Shown: one piece after another, positions 1 to 7,052 of the stretch | Layout of the letters: each line of letters begins with the position of its first letter | Numbering within the stretch: position 1 is the stretch's first letter | NCBI GenBank assembly: GCA_964494735.1 | Contig: CAZBSD010000001.1 | Coordinates: 1 to 64,000, forward strand | Direction of reading: 5' to 3' | Source of the DNA: PHAA01 sp964494735 | GTDB lineage: Bacteria; Bacillota; Syntrophomonadia; Syntrophomonadales; Syntrophomonadaceae | Length of the DNA stretch: 64,000 bases | The notes under the pieces: generated by a model | Database searches by the model: none | Seen by the model: the letters and a program-made list of their open reading frames with translations, nothing else | Told to the model about the DNA's origin: nothing | Position numbers and translations under genes: made by a program

Positions 1-836
1 TGGGCCAGGAAGGAGCGGGTACCCAGTTCGGATATCCGGGTACGGTTCCAGCCCCGTTCATCGATGGCGCCCACATCGCTGAGCTTGATCCCCTCAATGA
101 ATTCCTCGGTCAGTACCCGGGATGTGGTGTAATCCCAGTAGACTTTGGGTATGACTACCGCCTCGTCCTGGGCAAAAGCGTGGCGCATGCGGTCGGTATT
201 CTTGCCCTCCCGGTGGTAATCCAGTTCCAACTTCATGGTTTTGCTGTATTCCTCGATTATCCGGACCAGACCGATGCGGGATGCTTCGGTCCAATGCCGC
301 TCGACCATCTGGGCCAGGTGGTTGAATATCTCCAGGTCGCTTTCTACCTGGGCTTGGATATCCGGGCGCTGCACCTTGACCACCACCTGTTCGCCGCTCT
401 TCAGGACCGCCCGGTGTACCTGTCCGATCGAAGCGGCGGCTAAGGGTATAGGGTCAAAGCTGGCGAATATCGCCTCAACCGGGCCTATCTCAGCAGCCAT
501 CACGTCTCTGATCTGGTTGATCGGTACCGGCGATACCTTGTCCTGCAGCCTCTCCAATTCGGCTATGAACTGCGGCGATAGTACGTCCGAGCGGGTGCTC
601 AGCACCTGGCCGAATTTGATAAAGGTCGGGCCCAGTTCCATCAAGGCTCGAGTCAGCTTGTCACCTATGCAATGATCAGATTCCAGTTGACACGTATTCA
701 CCGAGTATAGTGATGGCAGGTGGACATATCTCTGCATCCCCATCCGCTGGATAAGATAACCTAGTCCATGTTTGAGGAATACCCGCACAATCTCGCGATA
801 ACGGAAAAAATGCCTGATGTGGCGTCTGAATGCCAA
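1..836 (-). CDS. AarF/UbiB (ABC1) family atypical kinase, C-terminus outside window
   Basis: Reverse-strand reading frame that runs off the left edge, so only the N-terminal ~278 residues are present. It shows the ABC1 family's hallmark GPTFIKFGQVLSTRSD (the KxGQ motif) near residue 65, followed by an ASIGQVHRA nucleotide-binding-loop segment and a KVQRP segment containing the family lysine. These proteins are atypical kinases/ATPases that support prenyl-quinone or isoprenoid lipid metabolism. In anaerobic Firmicutes the substrate is usually unknown. The start was taken as TTG at 836 because AGAGGGGGA lies at suitable spacing; an in-frame ATG at 884 is possible but has no ribosome binding site. 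It lies downstream of, and in the same direction as, the ArsR-type repressor, with 193 bases between them, so co-transcription is possible but unproven. Confidence 0.85.
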   Translation of the reverse strand, partial: MAFRRHIRHFFRYREIVRVFLKHGLGYLIQRMGMQRYVHLPSLYSVNTCQLESDHCIGDKLTRALMELGPTFIKFGQVLSTRSDVLSPQFIAELERLQDKVSPVPINQIRDVMAAEIGPVEAIFASFDPIPLAAASIGQVHRAVLKSGEQVVVKVQRPDIQAQVESDLEIFNHLAQMVERHWTEASRIGLVRIIEEYSKTMKLELDYHREGKNTDRMRHAFAQDEAVVIPKVYWDYTTSRVLTEEFIEGIKLSDVGAIDERGWNRTRISELGTRSFLA

Positions 837-1028
837 TTCGCTTCCCCCTCTATCTGATGTGATCAATCCCCTTGGTTGCGACATCTCGCCTATATCAAGA
901 TTTAATGATAATGCTGGCCCGTCCCCCGAGCGACCATCTCAATGCAGCCCCAAGGCTGGTCTTAACCGGTTTCCGTTGCTGGCACCCCGCCGCCGGCTGC
1001 GGTTAACCCCCATAAATGCAAAGGCACC

Positions 1029-1421
1029 CTAAATGTATTCCAGAAACCGGGCCGCCCATTCCTTGCTGTGGCTTATATGCTCCAATCCCTGCTTGAACAG
1101 CTTGTCAATATGCTCGTCAGCCAGTGAGTAATAAAGTATCTTCCCTTCCCGGCGGAACTTGACCAGCTTCTGGCTCCTGAGCATTCTCAGTTGGTGGGAT
1201 ACCGCCGAGTCAGAGGCCCCAATAACTACAGCCAGGTCGCATACGCACAGCTCCCGGTTCATCAGGGCAAATACTATTTTTACCCGGTTGGGATCGGCCA
1301 GGGTCTTGAAAGTATCGGCCAAGGCCTGGGCCTCCTCCCCGCTCAGCATCATCCCGCTCACATAGCTGACAGCTTCCTCGTGGATGCAAGGTGTCCCACA
1401 GCGGTCAAACTGCATTACCAT
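1029..1421 (-). CDS. CadC/SmtB-type metal-responsive ArsR family repressor
   Basis: 130 residues with the ArsR winged-helix fold. ELCVCDL sits at residues 57-63 and the DNA-recognition helix SDSAVSHQLRML at 70-81. Both known metal sites can be read. The CadC alpha3N thiolate set is C8, C12, C59 and C61. The alpha5 zinc set is D102, H104, H115 and H118, with exactly the SmtB spacing (0, +2, +13, +16). The family represses metal efflux genes and is released by Cd, Pb or Zn. ATG at 1421 is preceded by AAAGGAGG. A palindrome 35 bases upstream is a likely autoregulatory operator. No efflux pump is adjacent in this window, so its other targets are unknown. Confidence 0.9.
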   Translation of the reverse strand: MVMQFDRCGTPCIHEEAVSYVSGMMLSGEEAQALADTFKTLADPNRVKIVFALMNRELCVCDLAVVIGASDSAVSHQLRMLRSQKLVKFRREGKILYYSLADEHIDKLFKQGLEHISHSKEWAARFLEYI

Positions 1422-1455
1422 TCCTTTTCCTCCTTTGTCGAGCCTCTATCTGTTC

Positions 1456-1475
1456 ATATGAGCATTCGTTCATAT
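1456..1475. promoter_or_regulatory. Operator-like palindrome for the ArsR/CadC repressor
   Basis: ATATGAGCATTCGTTCATAT has perfect ATATGA/TCATAT arms and matches the AT-rich ATATGAAC-type palindromes bound by SmtB/CadC proteins. It lies 35-54 bases upstream of the repressor start, overlapping its likely promoter region. Binding is inferred. Confidence 0.6.
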
Positions 1476-1824
1476 ATTTTTATGTAATTTAAACACACAA
1501 TATGCAGCCCGGCAAGCCTTTATCATTGCTAGCCGGCGTCCTGGCTGTGATTACCCGCTAATTCGGCTCCGCTTCACCCTGGCTGGGCTGGTTGCACCAT
1601 AACCTCTACAATTATTTTCGCCGCCAGTTCTCTCTTGCTTGGACCTCTGATGCTTATCCTTGGCATAGGCCATTAATGCGCCAAGTCAAGTTAGCGTGAC
1701 ACATGTGGTGAATGTCAGGCGTTTACTAAAGATTTCTGTTTTGGTTTATACTAGTTTTATGGTCGGGCCTTGTGGCGGTGGTCCGCTCTCCATCCTCGGT
1801 CTTTATATGCTTCTGAAAATACAC

Positions 1825-1852
1825 TTGAAATAAATCCTATTATGACTATTAT
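1825..1852 (+). promoter_or_regulatory. Candidate sigma-A promoter of the nuo operon
   Basis: TTGAAA (1825-1830), a 16-base spacer, then TATTAT (1847-1852). Each hexamer matches 5 of 6 consensus bases. It lies about 90 bases upstream of the nuoA start. Confidence 0.5.
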
Positions 1853-1940
1853 ATATAGGAATAGCACACATATATGGCGTTCCCCAATTGAATTATGCTG
1901 TCTAATGTACCTGGCTGAGATTTACCAAGGAGGCGATCGG

Positions 1941-2297
1941 ATGTCGGACCACGCTACTCTCGGTGTTTTCCTGCTCCTTACCATTCTGTTTCCGGTAGCG
2001 GCCATGACCGGGGCCTGGCTGTTGCGGGTCAAGAGTACGCCCTCCGAGGAAAAATTGCTGCCCTACGAATGCGGCGTTGATCCCAAAGGTTCAGGTTGGA
2101 TGAGGTTCCGGGTCAACTATTTTCTCTATGCTCTGGTCTTCCTGGCCTTTGATATTGAGACCATCTTCCTTTACCCGTGGGCGGTAAAATTCCAGAGCCT
2201 GGGTCTCTTCGCCTTCATTGAGATGTTAATTTTCATTGCCATACTGGTCTTGGGGCTATGGTATGCCTGGAAAGAAGGTGCCCTGCAATGGTATTGA
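1941..2297 (+). CDS. nuoA: NADH-quinone oxidoreductase subunit A
   Basis: 118 residues with three hydrophobic helices, the normal size and layout of the NuoA/ND3 membrane subunit. The conserved loop reads LPYECGVDPKGSGWMRF, which contains the family's ECG, followed by the second-helix FDIET. It helps connect the quinone site to the membrane arm of complex I. The start is ATG at 1941, preceded by CAAGGAGGCGATCGG; the longer frame from 1770 lacks a ribosome site. First gene of an eleven-gene operon; its end overlaps nuoB by 10 bases. Confidence 0.95.
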   Translation: MSDHATLGVFLLLTILFPVAAMTGAWLLRVKSTPSEEKLLPYECGVDPKGSGWMRFRVNYFLYALVFLAFDIETIFLYPWAVKFQSLGLFAFIEMLIFIAILVLGLWYAWKEGALQWY

Positions 2298-2797
2298 AGA
2301 AAAATCCTCCCCAGCCAGCTTCCGAAGACGACGTGGACCATCTGGCCCACCACAACATTATCGTCACCACCCTGGAAAAGTTATGGAACTGGGGACGGGC
2401 TCGCTCATTTTGGCCTTTGAACTATGGCTGCAATTGCTGTCCGATCGAACTGTTGGCCGCCAGCGGTGCCCGCTTCGATATCTCCCGTTATGGTTATGAG
2501 GTGTTCCGAGCCTCGCCCCGCCAGGCGGACCTGCTCCTGATAGCCGGTCCCATATCCCTGAAGATGGCCCCGGTAGTCAAGCGAGTCTATGAGCAGATGC
2601 CATCGCCCAAATGGGTCCTGGCCATGGGCAACTGCGCCACCAGCGGCGGCCCCTTTCGCGATGGTTATAGTATCTACCCGGGGGCGGACTCCCTGTTTAA
2701 AGTAGATATATACGTTCCCGGCTGCCCTCCCCGTCCTGAAGCCTTGTTTCATGGCCTGCTGGAGCTGAAGAAGAAGGTCGAGCAAGGCGACTATTAA
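2288..2797 (+). CDS. nuoB: NADH-quinone oxidoreductase subunit B (N2 cluster)
   Basis: 169 residues. It contains the four cysteines that bind the terminal [4Fe-4S] cluster N2: the adjacent pair C50-C51 in NYGCNCCPIELL, C116 in GNCATSGG and C146 in VPGCPPRPE. It passes electrons to quinone at the junction of the peripheral and membrane arms. The start was placed at ATG 2288, inside the nuoA end, with AGAAGG upstream; an in-frame ATG at 2258 would give an N-terminal extension with no family support. It lies between nuoA and nuoC. Confidence 0.95.
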   Translation: MVLKKNPPQPASEDDVDHLAHHNIIVTTLEKLWNWGRARSFWPLNYGCNCCPIELLAASGARFDISRYGYEVFRASPRQADLLLIAGPISLKMAPVVKRVYEQMPSPKWVLAMGNCATSGGPFRDGYSIYPGADSLFKVDIYVPGCPPRPEALFHGLLELKKKVEQGDY

Positions 2798-2815
2798 ATC
2801 CAGGGAGGATATCGA

Positions 2816-3265
2816 ATGACAAGCACAGCTGCCCAGACGGCCATAAATAGAATAACAACTGCTCTGGCAGGGCGGGTTGAGTCCTATCCCGATGCCGGTT
2901 TCAGCGGCCTGCGGGTGAGTCCGGCGGACCTGCCCGAACTGATGCTGTACCTCCGTGACCAAGCCGGGATGAACTACCTGGCCGACTTGACGGTCACTGA
3001 CCTAATCCAAGAGTTTGAGCTGACCTACCATCTATATGCCATACCCGACAACGGGCTTAAAATCGCTGTGAAGACCAGAGTCTCCCGGGAAGCACCCCAA
3101 CTCCCCTCGGTATTCTCCATATACCCCACCGCCGATTGGCAGGAGCGTGAGGTATTCGATTTGATGGGGGTAAGGTTTTCCGGTCACCCTAATCTGGTCC
3201 GGGTACTGTTGCCCGACGAATTCGTGGGCCATCCCCTGCGCAAGGATTTCCAGAAGGAGGTGTGA
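2816..3265 (+). CDS. nuoC: NADH-quinone oxidoreductase subunit C (30 kDa subunit)
   Basis: 149 residues, the short form of NuoC, unfused to NuoD. The C-terminal signature is clear: EREVFDLMGVRFSGHPNLVR followed by GHPLRKDF. It is a peripheral-arm structural subunit that packs against NuoD. ATG at 2816 follows GGGAGGATATCGA. Its stop overlaps the first in-frame GTG of nuoD. Confidence 0.95.
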   Translation: MTSTAAQTAINRITTALAGRVESYPDAGFSGLRVSPADLPELMLYLRDQAGMNYLADLTVTDLIQEFELTYHLYAIPDNGLKIAVKTRVSREAPQLPSVFSIYPTADWQEREVFDLMGVRFSGHPNLVRVLLPDEFVGHPLRKDFQKEV

Positions 3266-3270
3266 GGGAC

Positions 3271-4371
3271 TTGTTCCAGACTGATCATTACACCATAAAT
3301 ATCGGTCCCCAACACCCCAGCACCCACGGCGGCATGCACGTGGAGGCGGTCATGGACGGCGAGGAGATAGTGGATGTCATCGTCCATCTCGGCTATGTGC
3401 ATCGTTCGGTGGAGAAGATCGCCGAGAGCCGCACCTACACCCAGTTTATCCCGTACGCATCCCGGCTCGATTATATGGCCACCAATCTGCCAGCCTGGGG
3501 TTACGCCCAGGCGGTGGAGAAACTGGCTGAGTTGGAGGTGCCGGAACGAGCCCAATACATCCGGGTGATAATGGGAGAATTGTCTCGTATCGCCTCCCAT
3601 TTGATGTTCGTGGGCAGCCTGGCTATCGACCTGTCCGCTACCACCGGACTTCTCTATTGTCTGCGCGACCGCGAGCGCATCATGGATATGTTCGAAATGA
3701 CCAGCGGGCAAAGGTTGCTGGCCTCTTATATGCGCCTGGGAGGAATCAGCCATGACCTCCCGGCAGAGTTCTTTCCCGCTGTCAGAAGATTCCTGGACGA
3801 TATCCCCGCCATGCTGGATGAATATAACGGCCTCATTACCGGTAATGAGATATTGCAGGCGCGCTGCAGTGGGATCGGGATCCTGCCCGCCGACACCGCT
3901 GTCGCTTATGGAGTAACCGGTCCTAATCTTAGGGCTAGCGGGATTAGCTACGACCTGCGCAAAGCCGAGCCTTACGGGATCTATGAACGCTTCGATTTCA
4001 CGGTGCCGGTAGCCCAGGAGGGCGATTGCATGGCCCGCCTGGTGGTACGGTTGGCGGAGATCGAGCAGAGTGCCCGCATAATCAGGCAGGCGGTGGAACA
4101 AATGCCAGAAGGCGAAATACAGGGCAAGGTGCCAAGAATCCTGAAACCCGAAAAAGGACGCGAGGTATACCACCGCATCGAATCGGCCAAGGGGGAGCTG
4201 GGTTTCTATCTTCTCAGCGATGGTACCGAAAAACCAGCCCGGTTACATGTCCGGGCGCCGTCATTCATAAACCTCATGGTCCTCCCGATCATTTCCCGGG
4301 GCGGCAAGCTCCAGGATATCATCGCCAACATCGCCACCCTGGACCCAGTCCTGGGTGAATCGGACCGCTAG
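3271..4371 (+). CDS. nuoD: NADH-quinone oxidoreductase subunit D (49 kDa subunit)
   Basis: 366 residues. The N-terminus carries NIGPQHPSTHGG, which contributes the quinone-site histidine loop. The rest follows the 49 kDa/[NiFe]-hydrogenase large-subunit-like fold, with FTVPVAQEGDCMAR mid-protein. It forms the quinone-reducing site together with NuoB. The start is ambiguous: GTG at 3262 abuts the AGAAGGAGG directly, whereas TTG at 3271 is about 10 bases away, so TTG 3271 is preferred. Four hydrogenase-type NiFe cysteines are not seen, which fits complex I rather than a hydrogenase. Confidence 0.93.
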   Translation: MFQTDHYTINIGPQHPSTHGGMHVEAVMDGEEIVDVIVHLGYVHRSVEKIAESRTYTQFIPYASRLDYMATNLPAWGYAQAVEKLAELEVPERAQYIRVIMGELSRIASHLMFVGSLAIDLSATTGLLYCLRDRERIMDMFEMTSGQRLLASYMRLGGISHDLPAEFFPAVRRFLDDIPAMLDEYNGLITGNEILQARCSGIGILPADTAVAYGVTGPNLRASGISYDLRKAEPYGIYERFDFTVPVAQEGDCMARLVVRLAEIEQSARIIRQAVEQMPEGEIQGKVPRILKPEKGREVYHRIESAKGELGFYLLSDGTEKPARLHVRAPSFINLMVLPIISRGGKLQDIIANIATLDPVLGESDR

Positions 4372-4391
4372 GTGAGAAAGGGGTTGAACCG

Positions 4392-5429
4392 ATGGAAAGC
4401 CTGTTTGTAAACCTGGCCGGGGTGCTGTCCGCCTGGCTGCTGGCTTTGGGATTAAGTCCCTTCTGGGCGGATCTGCTCCTGCTGGTCCTGCAATGGACAG
4501 TCATCATCCTGATAGTCACTTTAAACGTAATCATCCTGGTCTGGCTGGAACGCAAGATATCGGGCTTCATGCAGCAGCGCCTGGGGCCTAACCGTTTAGG
4601 CCCCTTTGGCTGTTTCCAGACCATCGCCGACACCTTGAAACTCTTGACCAAGGAGGATATAATCCCTTCCCAGACCGATAAATTGATATTCAAGACCGCC
4701 CCCATGTTTTTTATAATCATCTCGGTACTCCTCTATGCAGTCATACCAATGGGTCAGAGCATGGTAGTGGTGGACCTGAACGCAGGTCTCTTCTATTTCA
4801 TTTCAGTAGGTTCCCTGTCCACTATAGCTATCCTGATGGCCGGCTGGGCTTCCAACAACAAATGGTCCCTGCTGGGTGCCATGCGCTCGGTGGCCCAGAT
4901 GATCTCTTACGAGATACCCCTGGCTTTTTCACTCCTCGGAGTGGTAATGATCGCCGGCTCTCTGAATCTCTCCCACATAGTGGGCGCTCAAAGCAAATTC
5001 TGGTTTATACTTCTGCAGCCGGCAGCCTTCATCACTTATTTTATTGCCGCCACCGCTGAATTGAACCGGGGACCCTTTGATATGCCGGAAGCGGAGCAAG
5101 AACTGACCGCCGGCGCCTACACAGAATATACCGGCATGCGCTGGGCCCTGTTCTTCCTGGCCGAATACACCAACCTGGTGGCTGTCTCGGCTTTGGCCGC
5201 CACCCTATTCTTCGGTGGCTGGCAGGGTCCCTGGCTGCCCTCGTGGATATGGATAATAATCAAGACTTACCTGATAATGCTGGTGTTTATGTGGCTGAAA
5301 TGGACCTTCCCCCGCATCCGTATGGACCACCTGATGTCCTTCAGCTGGAAAGTGCTTATCCCCGTCAGCCTGATCAACATTGTGGTCACCGGGGCAGGCA
5401 TCGAGATATTGAAAGGAATAAGGTGGTGA
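4392..5429 (+). CDS. nuoH: NADH-quinone oxidoreductase subunit H
   Basis: 345 residues with about eight membrane helices. The family signatures are LVWLERKISGFMQQRLGPNR near residue 55, ADTLKLLTKED in the following loop, and FDMPEAEQELTAGAYTEYTG, the acidic loop lining the quinone channel. It anchors the peripheral arm and links quinone reduction to proton pumping. ATG 4392 follows GAAAGGGG, 20 bases after nuoD. Confidence 0.95.
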   Translation: MESLFVNLAGVLSAWLLALGLSPFWADLLLLVLQWTVIILIVTLNVIILVWLERKISGFMQQRLGPNRLGPFGCFQTIADTLKLLTKEDIIPSQTDKLIFKTAPMFFIIISVLLYAVIPMGQSMVVVDLNAGLFYFISVGSLSTIAILMAGWASNNKWSLLGAMRSVAQMISYEIPLAFSLLGVVMIAGSLNLSHIVGAQSKFWFILLQPAAFITYFIAATAELNRGPFDMPEAEQELTAGAYTEYTGMRWALFFLAEYTNLVAVSALAATLFFGGWQGPWLPSWIWIIIKTYLIMLVFMWLKWTFPRIRMDHLMSFSWKVLIPVSLINIVVTGAGIEILKGIRW

Positions 5430-5433
5430 TCAT

Positions 5434-6222
5434 ATGCTAGGCAAAGGACTGTTGAAAGGCCTGGGTATCACCGCCAGGCATACCTTCGAGCGGGATATAA
5501 CCCAGCAGTATCCGGAGGAACGGCCGTTCCTGCAGGACCGCTTCCGCGGTTCACTGGAATATGACTTTCCCAAATGCATCGCCTGCGGACAGTGCATCAA
5601 GGCTTGCCCCAACAATGTCCTCACCCTGGACACCTACCGGGATGAAGGCTCCAAGAAGAAAAAGGTGGAGCGATACGTCATCGATCTGCAATATTGCCTG
5701 TTCTGTAATCTGTGCGTGGAGATCTGCCCCACCAGCACTCTTTATTTCAGCCATGATTTCGAGTTAACCAGGGCTGAACGCGGGGATATTATGAAGGTCT
5801 ATCACCGCCCGCCGGAGTTGCAGCTAATTCCGGCCGGCAAAGTCGGTGGCGGCTCGGTTTCTGGCACAGAAGCACCCCCGCCCGAGGAGTTAGAGAAAGC
5901 GATGGACGGGAATACTGGAGAAAAGAGAATCGAGACATTACAGGTTGAAGCTGAACTCTCCGAGGCCGATTCCAAACGACAGCGGCAGATCGAAGCCATG
6001 AAAGGGGTCCTGTCCAAAAACCCCGCTAAGACGCTGGCTAAGATTCTGCCCGATGAAGTCGATGCCGCAGTCATGATCGTCTTAATGAACGAAGACCAGA
6101 AAAAACTGATCAAATTGGCGGAGCTGCTGGTCGATGACCGCGACAAAGCTGCCAAGCTGGCCGCGGCCTGGGTAGCAAAGGAGAAGAAAAACAATCCCCG
6201 GGAAGGAGGCGAAGCAAAATGA
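5434..6222 (+). CDS. nuoI: NADH-quinone oxidoreductase subunit I with long C-terminal extension
   Basis: 262 residues; NuoI proteins are usually about 140-180. Two ferredoxin-type motifs bind clusters N6a and N6b: C48, C51, C54, C58 in CIACGQCIKACP, and C88, C91, C94, C98 in CLFCNLCVEICP. The family match ends near residue 130. A Gly/Pro-rich linker (about 135-155) and a charged, probably helical tail of roughly 100 residues follow, including KNPAKTLAKILPDEVDAA. The tail's role is unknown. It starts 4 bases after nuoH and overlaps nuoJ by 4 bases, so the extension is part of the operon and not a misread gene. Confidence 0.93.
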   Translation: MLGKGLLKGLGITARHTFERDITQQYPEERPFLQDRFRGSLEYDFPKCIACGQCIKACPNNVLTLDTYRDEGSKKKKVERYVIDLQYCLFCNLCVEICPTSTLYFSHDFELTRAERGDIMKVYHRPPELQLIPAGKVGGGSVSGTEAPPPEELEKAMDGNTGEKRIETLQVEAELSEADSKRQRQIEAMKGVLSKNPAKTLAKILPDEVDAAVMIVLMNEDQKKLIKLAELLVDDRDKAAKLAAAWVAKEKKNNPREGGEAK

Positions 6223-6731
6223 ACATTGACCAGCTGGTCTTCCTGGCCCTCTCCGCCTTTACCGTGGCCGCCGCCCTGGCAGTGGTGCTGAGCCGCAATA
6301 TAGTCCACAGCGCCCTGGCCCTGATTCTCACCTTTTTGGGGGTGGCCATGACCTTTTTCGATCTGGGCGCCGGTTTCCTGGGACTGGTGCAGATACTGGT
6401 GTATGCGGGGGCAGTTTCGGTCCTGATGATTTTCGCCATCATGCTGGTTATGAATCCTGAGCCGGCCTCAACCAATCCCTCCACCCCCAGCCGCAGCACC
6501 CATCTTTTAGGCGGTCTGATGGCTTGGCTGCTGGTGATCGGGCTGGGAATCGCCATCGGGTTTACTGGCTGGCCCTCCACCCCGGAGGGACCGGGCGAAC
6601 CAGATGCAGTGGGCGCCCTGGCCAACCTGCTGCTGGGCAATTACGTAGTGGCTTTCGAAGCGGCCGCCATCCTGTTGCTGTTGGCAGTGGTAGGGGCTAT
6701 CATCCTTGCGAAAGGGGCTGACCAGACATGA
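6219..6731 (+). CDS. nuoJ: NADH-quinone oxidoreductase subunit J
   Basis: 170 residues with five predicted membrane helices. The third-helix segment FLGLVQILVYAGAVSVLMIF is the ND6/NuoJ hallmark that forms the pi-bulge hinge of the coupling machinery. The start ATG overlaps the nuoI stop (ATGA) after GGAAGGAGGCGAAGCAAA; the stop overlaps nuoK in the same way, so translation is probably coupled. Confidence 0.95.
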   Translation: MNIDQLVFLALSAFTVAAALAVVLSRNIVHSALALILTFLGVAMTFFDLGAGFLGLVQILVYAGAVSVLMIFAIMLVMNPEPASTNPSTPSRSTHLLGGLMAWLLVIGLGIAIGFTGWPSTPEGPGEPDAVGALANLLLGNYVVAFEAAAILLLLAVVGAIILAKGADQT

Positions 6732-7036
6732 TCGGATTAAACCATTACCTCTTGCTGGGTACCGCCCTCTTTGGGATAGGAGTCTATGGGGTGTTTGCCA
6801 AACGCAATGCCATCGCCATCCTGATGTCGGTGGAGATTATGCTCAACGCGGTTAACGTAAATTTCGTTGCCATCAATCGATTTATCCAGCCAGCCGCCGC
6901 TGTCGGCCAGCTTTTTGCCATATTCGTGATTGTGGTGGCGGCGGCCGAGGTAGCGGTGGGCCTGGCCCTGATCATATCCATCTACCGGCAGCGCAAGTCA
7001 ATCGATCTAAATGATTTTAACTTATTGAAATGGTAA
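6728..7036 (+). CDS. nuoK: NADH-quinone oxidoreductase subunit K
   Basis: 102 residues and three membrane helices, the usual size for NuoK/ND4L. LMSVEIMLNAVN carries the conserved membrane glutamate in helix 2, and AAAEVAVGLALI the second conserved glutamate; both are needed for proton translocation in characterised enzymes. The start overlaps the nuoJ stop by 4 bases. Confidence 0.96.
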   Translation: MIGLNHYLLLGTALFGIGVYGVFAKRNAIAILMSVEIMLNAVNVNFVAINRFIQPAAAVGQLFAIFVIVVAAAEVAVGLALIISIYRQRKSIDLNDFNLLKW

Positions 7037-7052
7037 GGAGGGGACTGTACAT

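Larger units (their letters stand above)
1422..1940. other. 519-base intergenic region between repressor and nuo operon
   Basis: It separates divergent transcription units. The repressor-proximal end holds the operator-like palindrome and the nuo-proximal end a sigma-A-like promoter. The long open frame that reaches back from nuoA to 1770 has no ribosome binding site and is considered non-coding. Nothing else was recognised in the central 300 bases. Confidence 0.6.

Noticed and set aside
1770..1940. 57-codon N-terminal extension of nuoA
   Set aside because: No ribosome site, overlaps the promoter, and lacks family similarity.
3262..3270. GTG start for nuoD
   Set aside because: It directly touches the ribosome site; TTG 3271 is better spaced.
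3184..4173. 329-codon open frame opposite nuoD
   Set aside because: It is the antisense shadow of a well-supported conserved gene.
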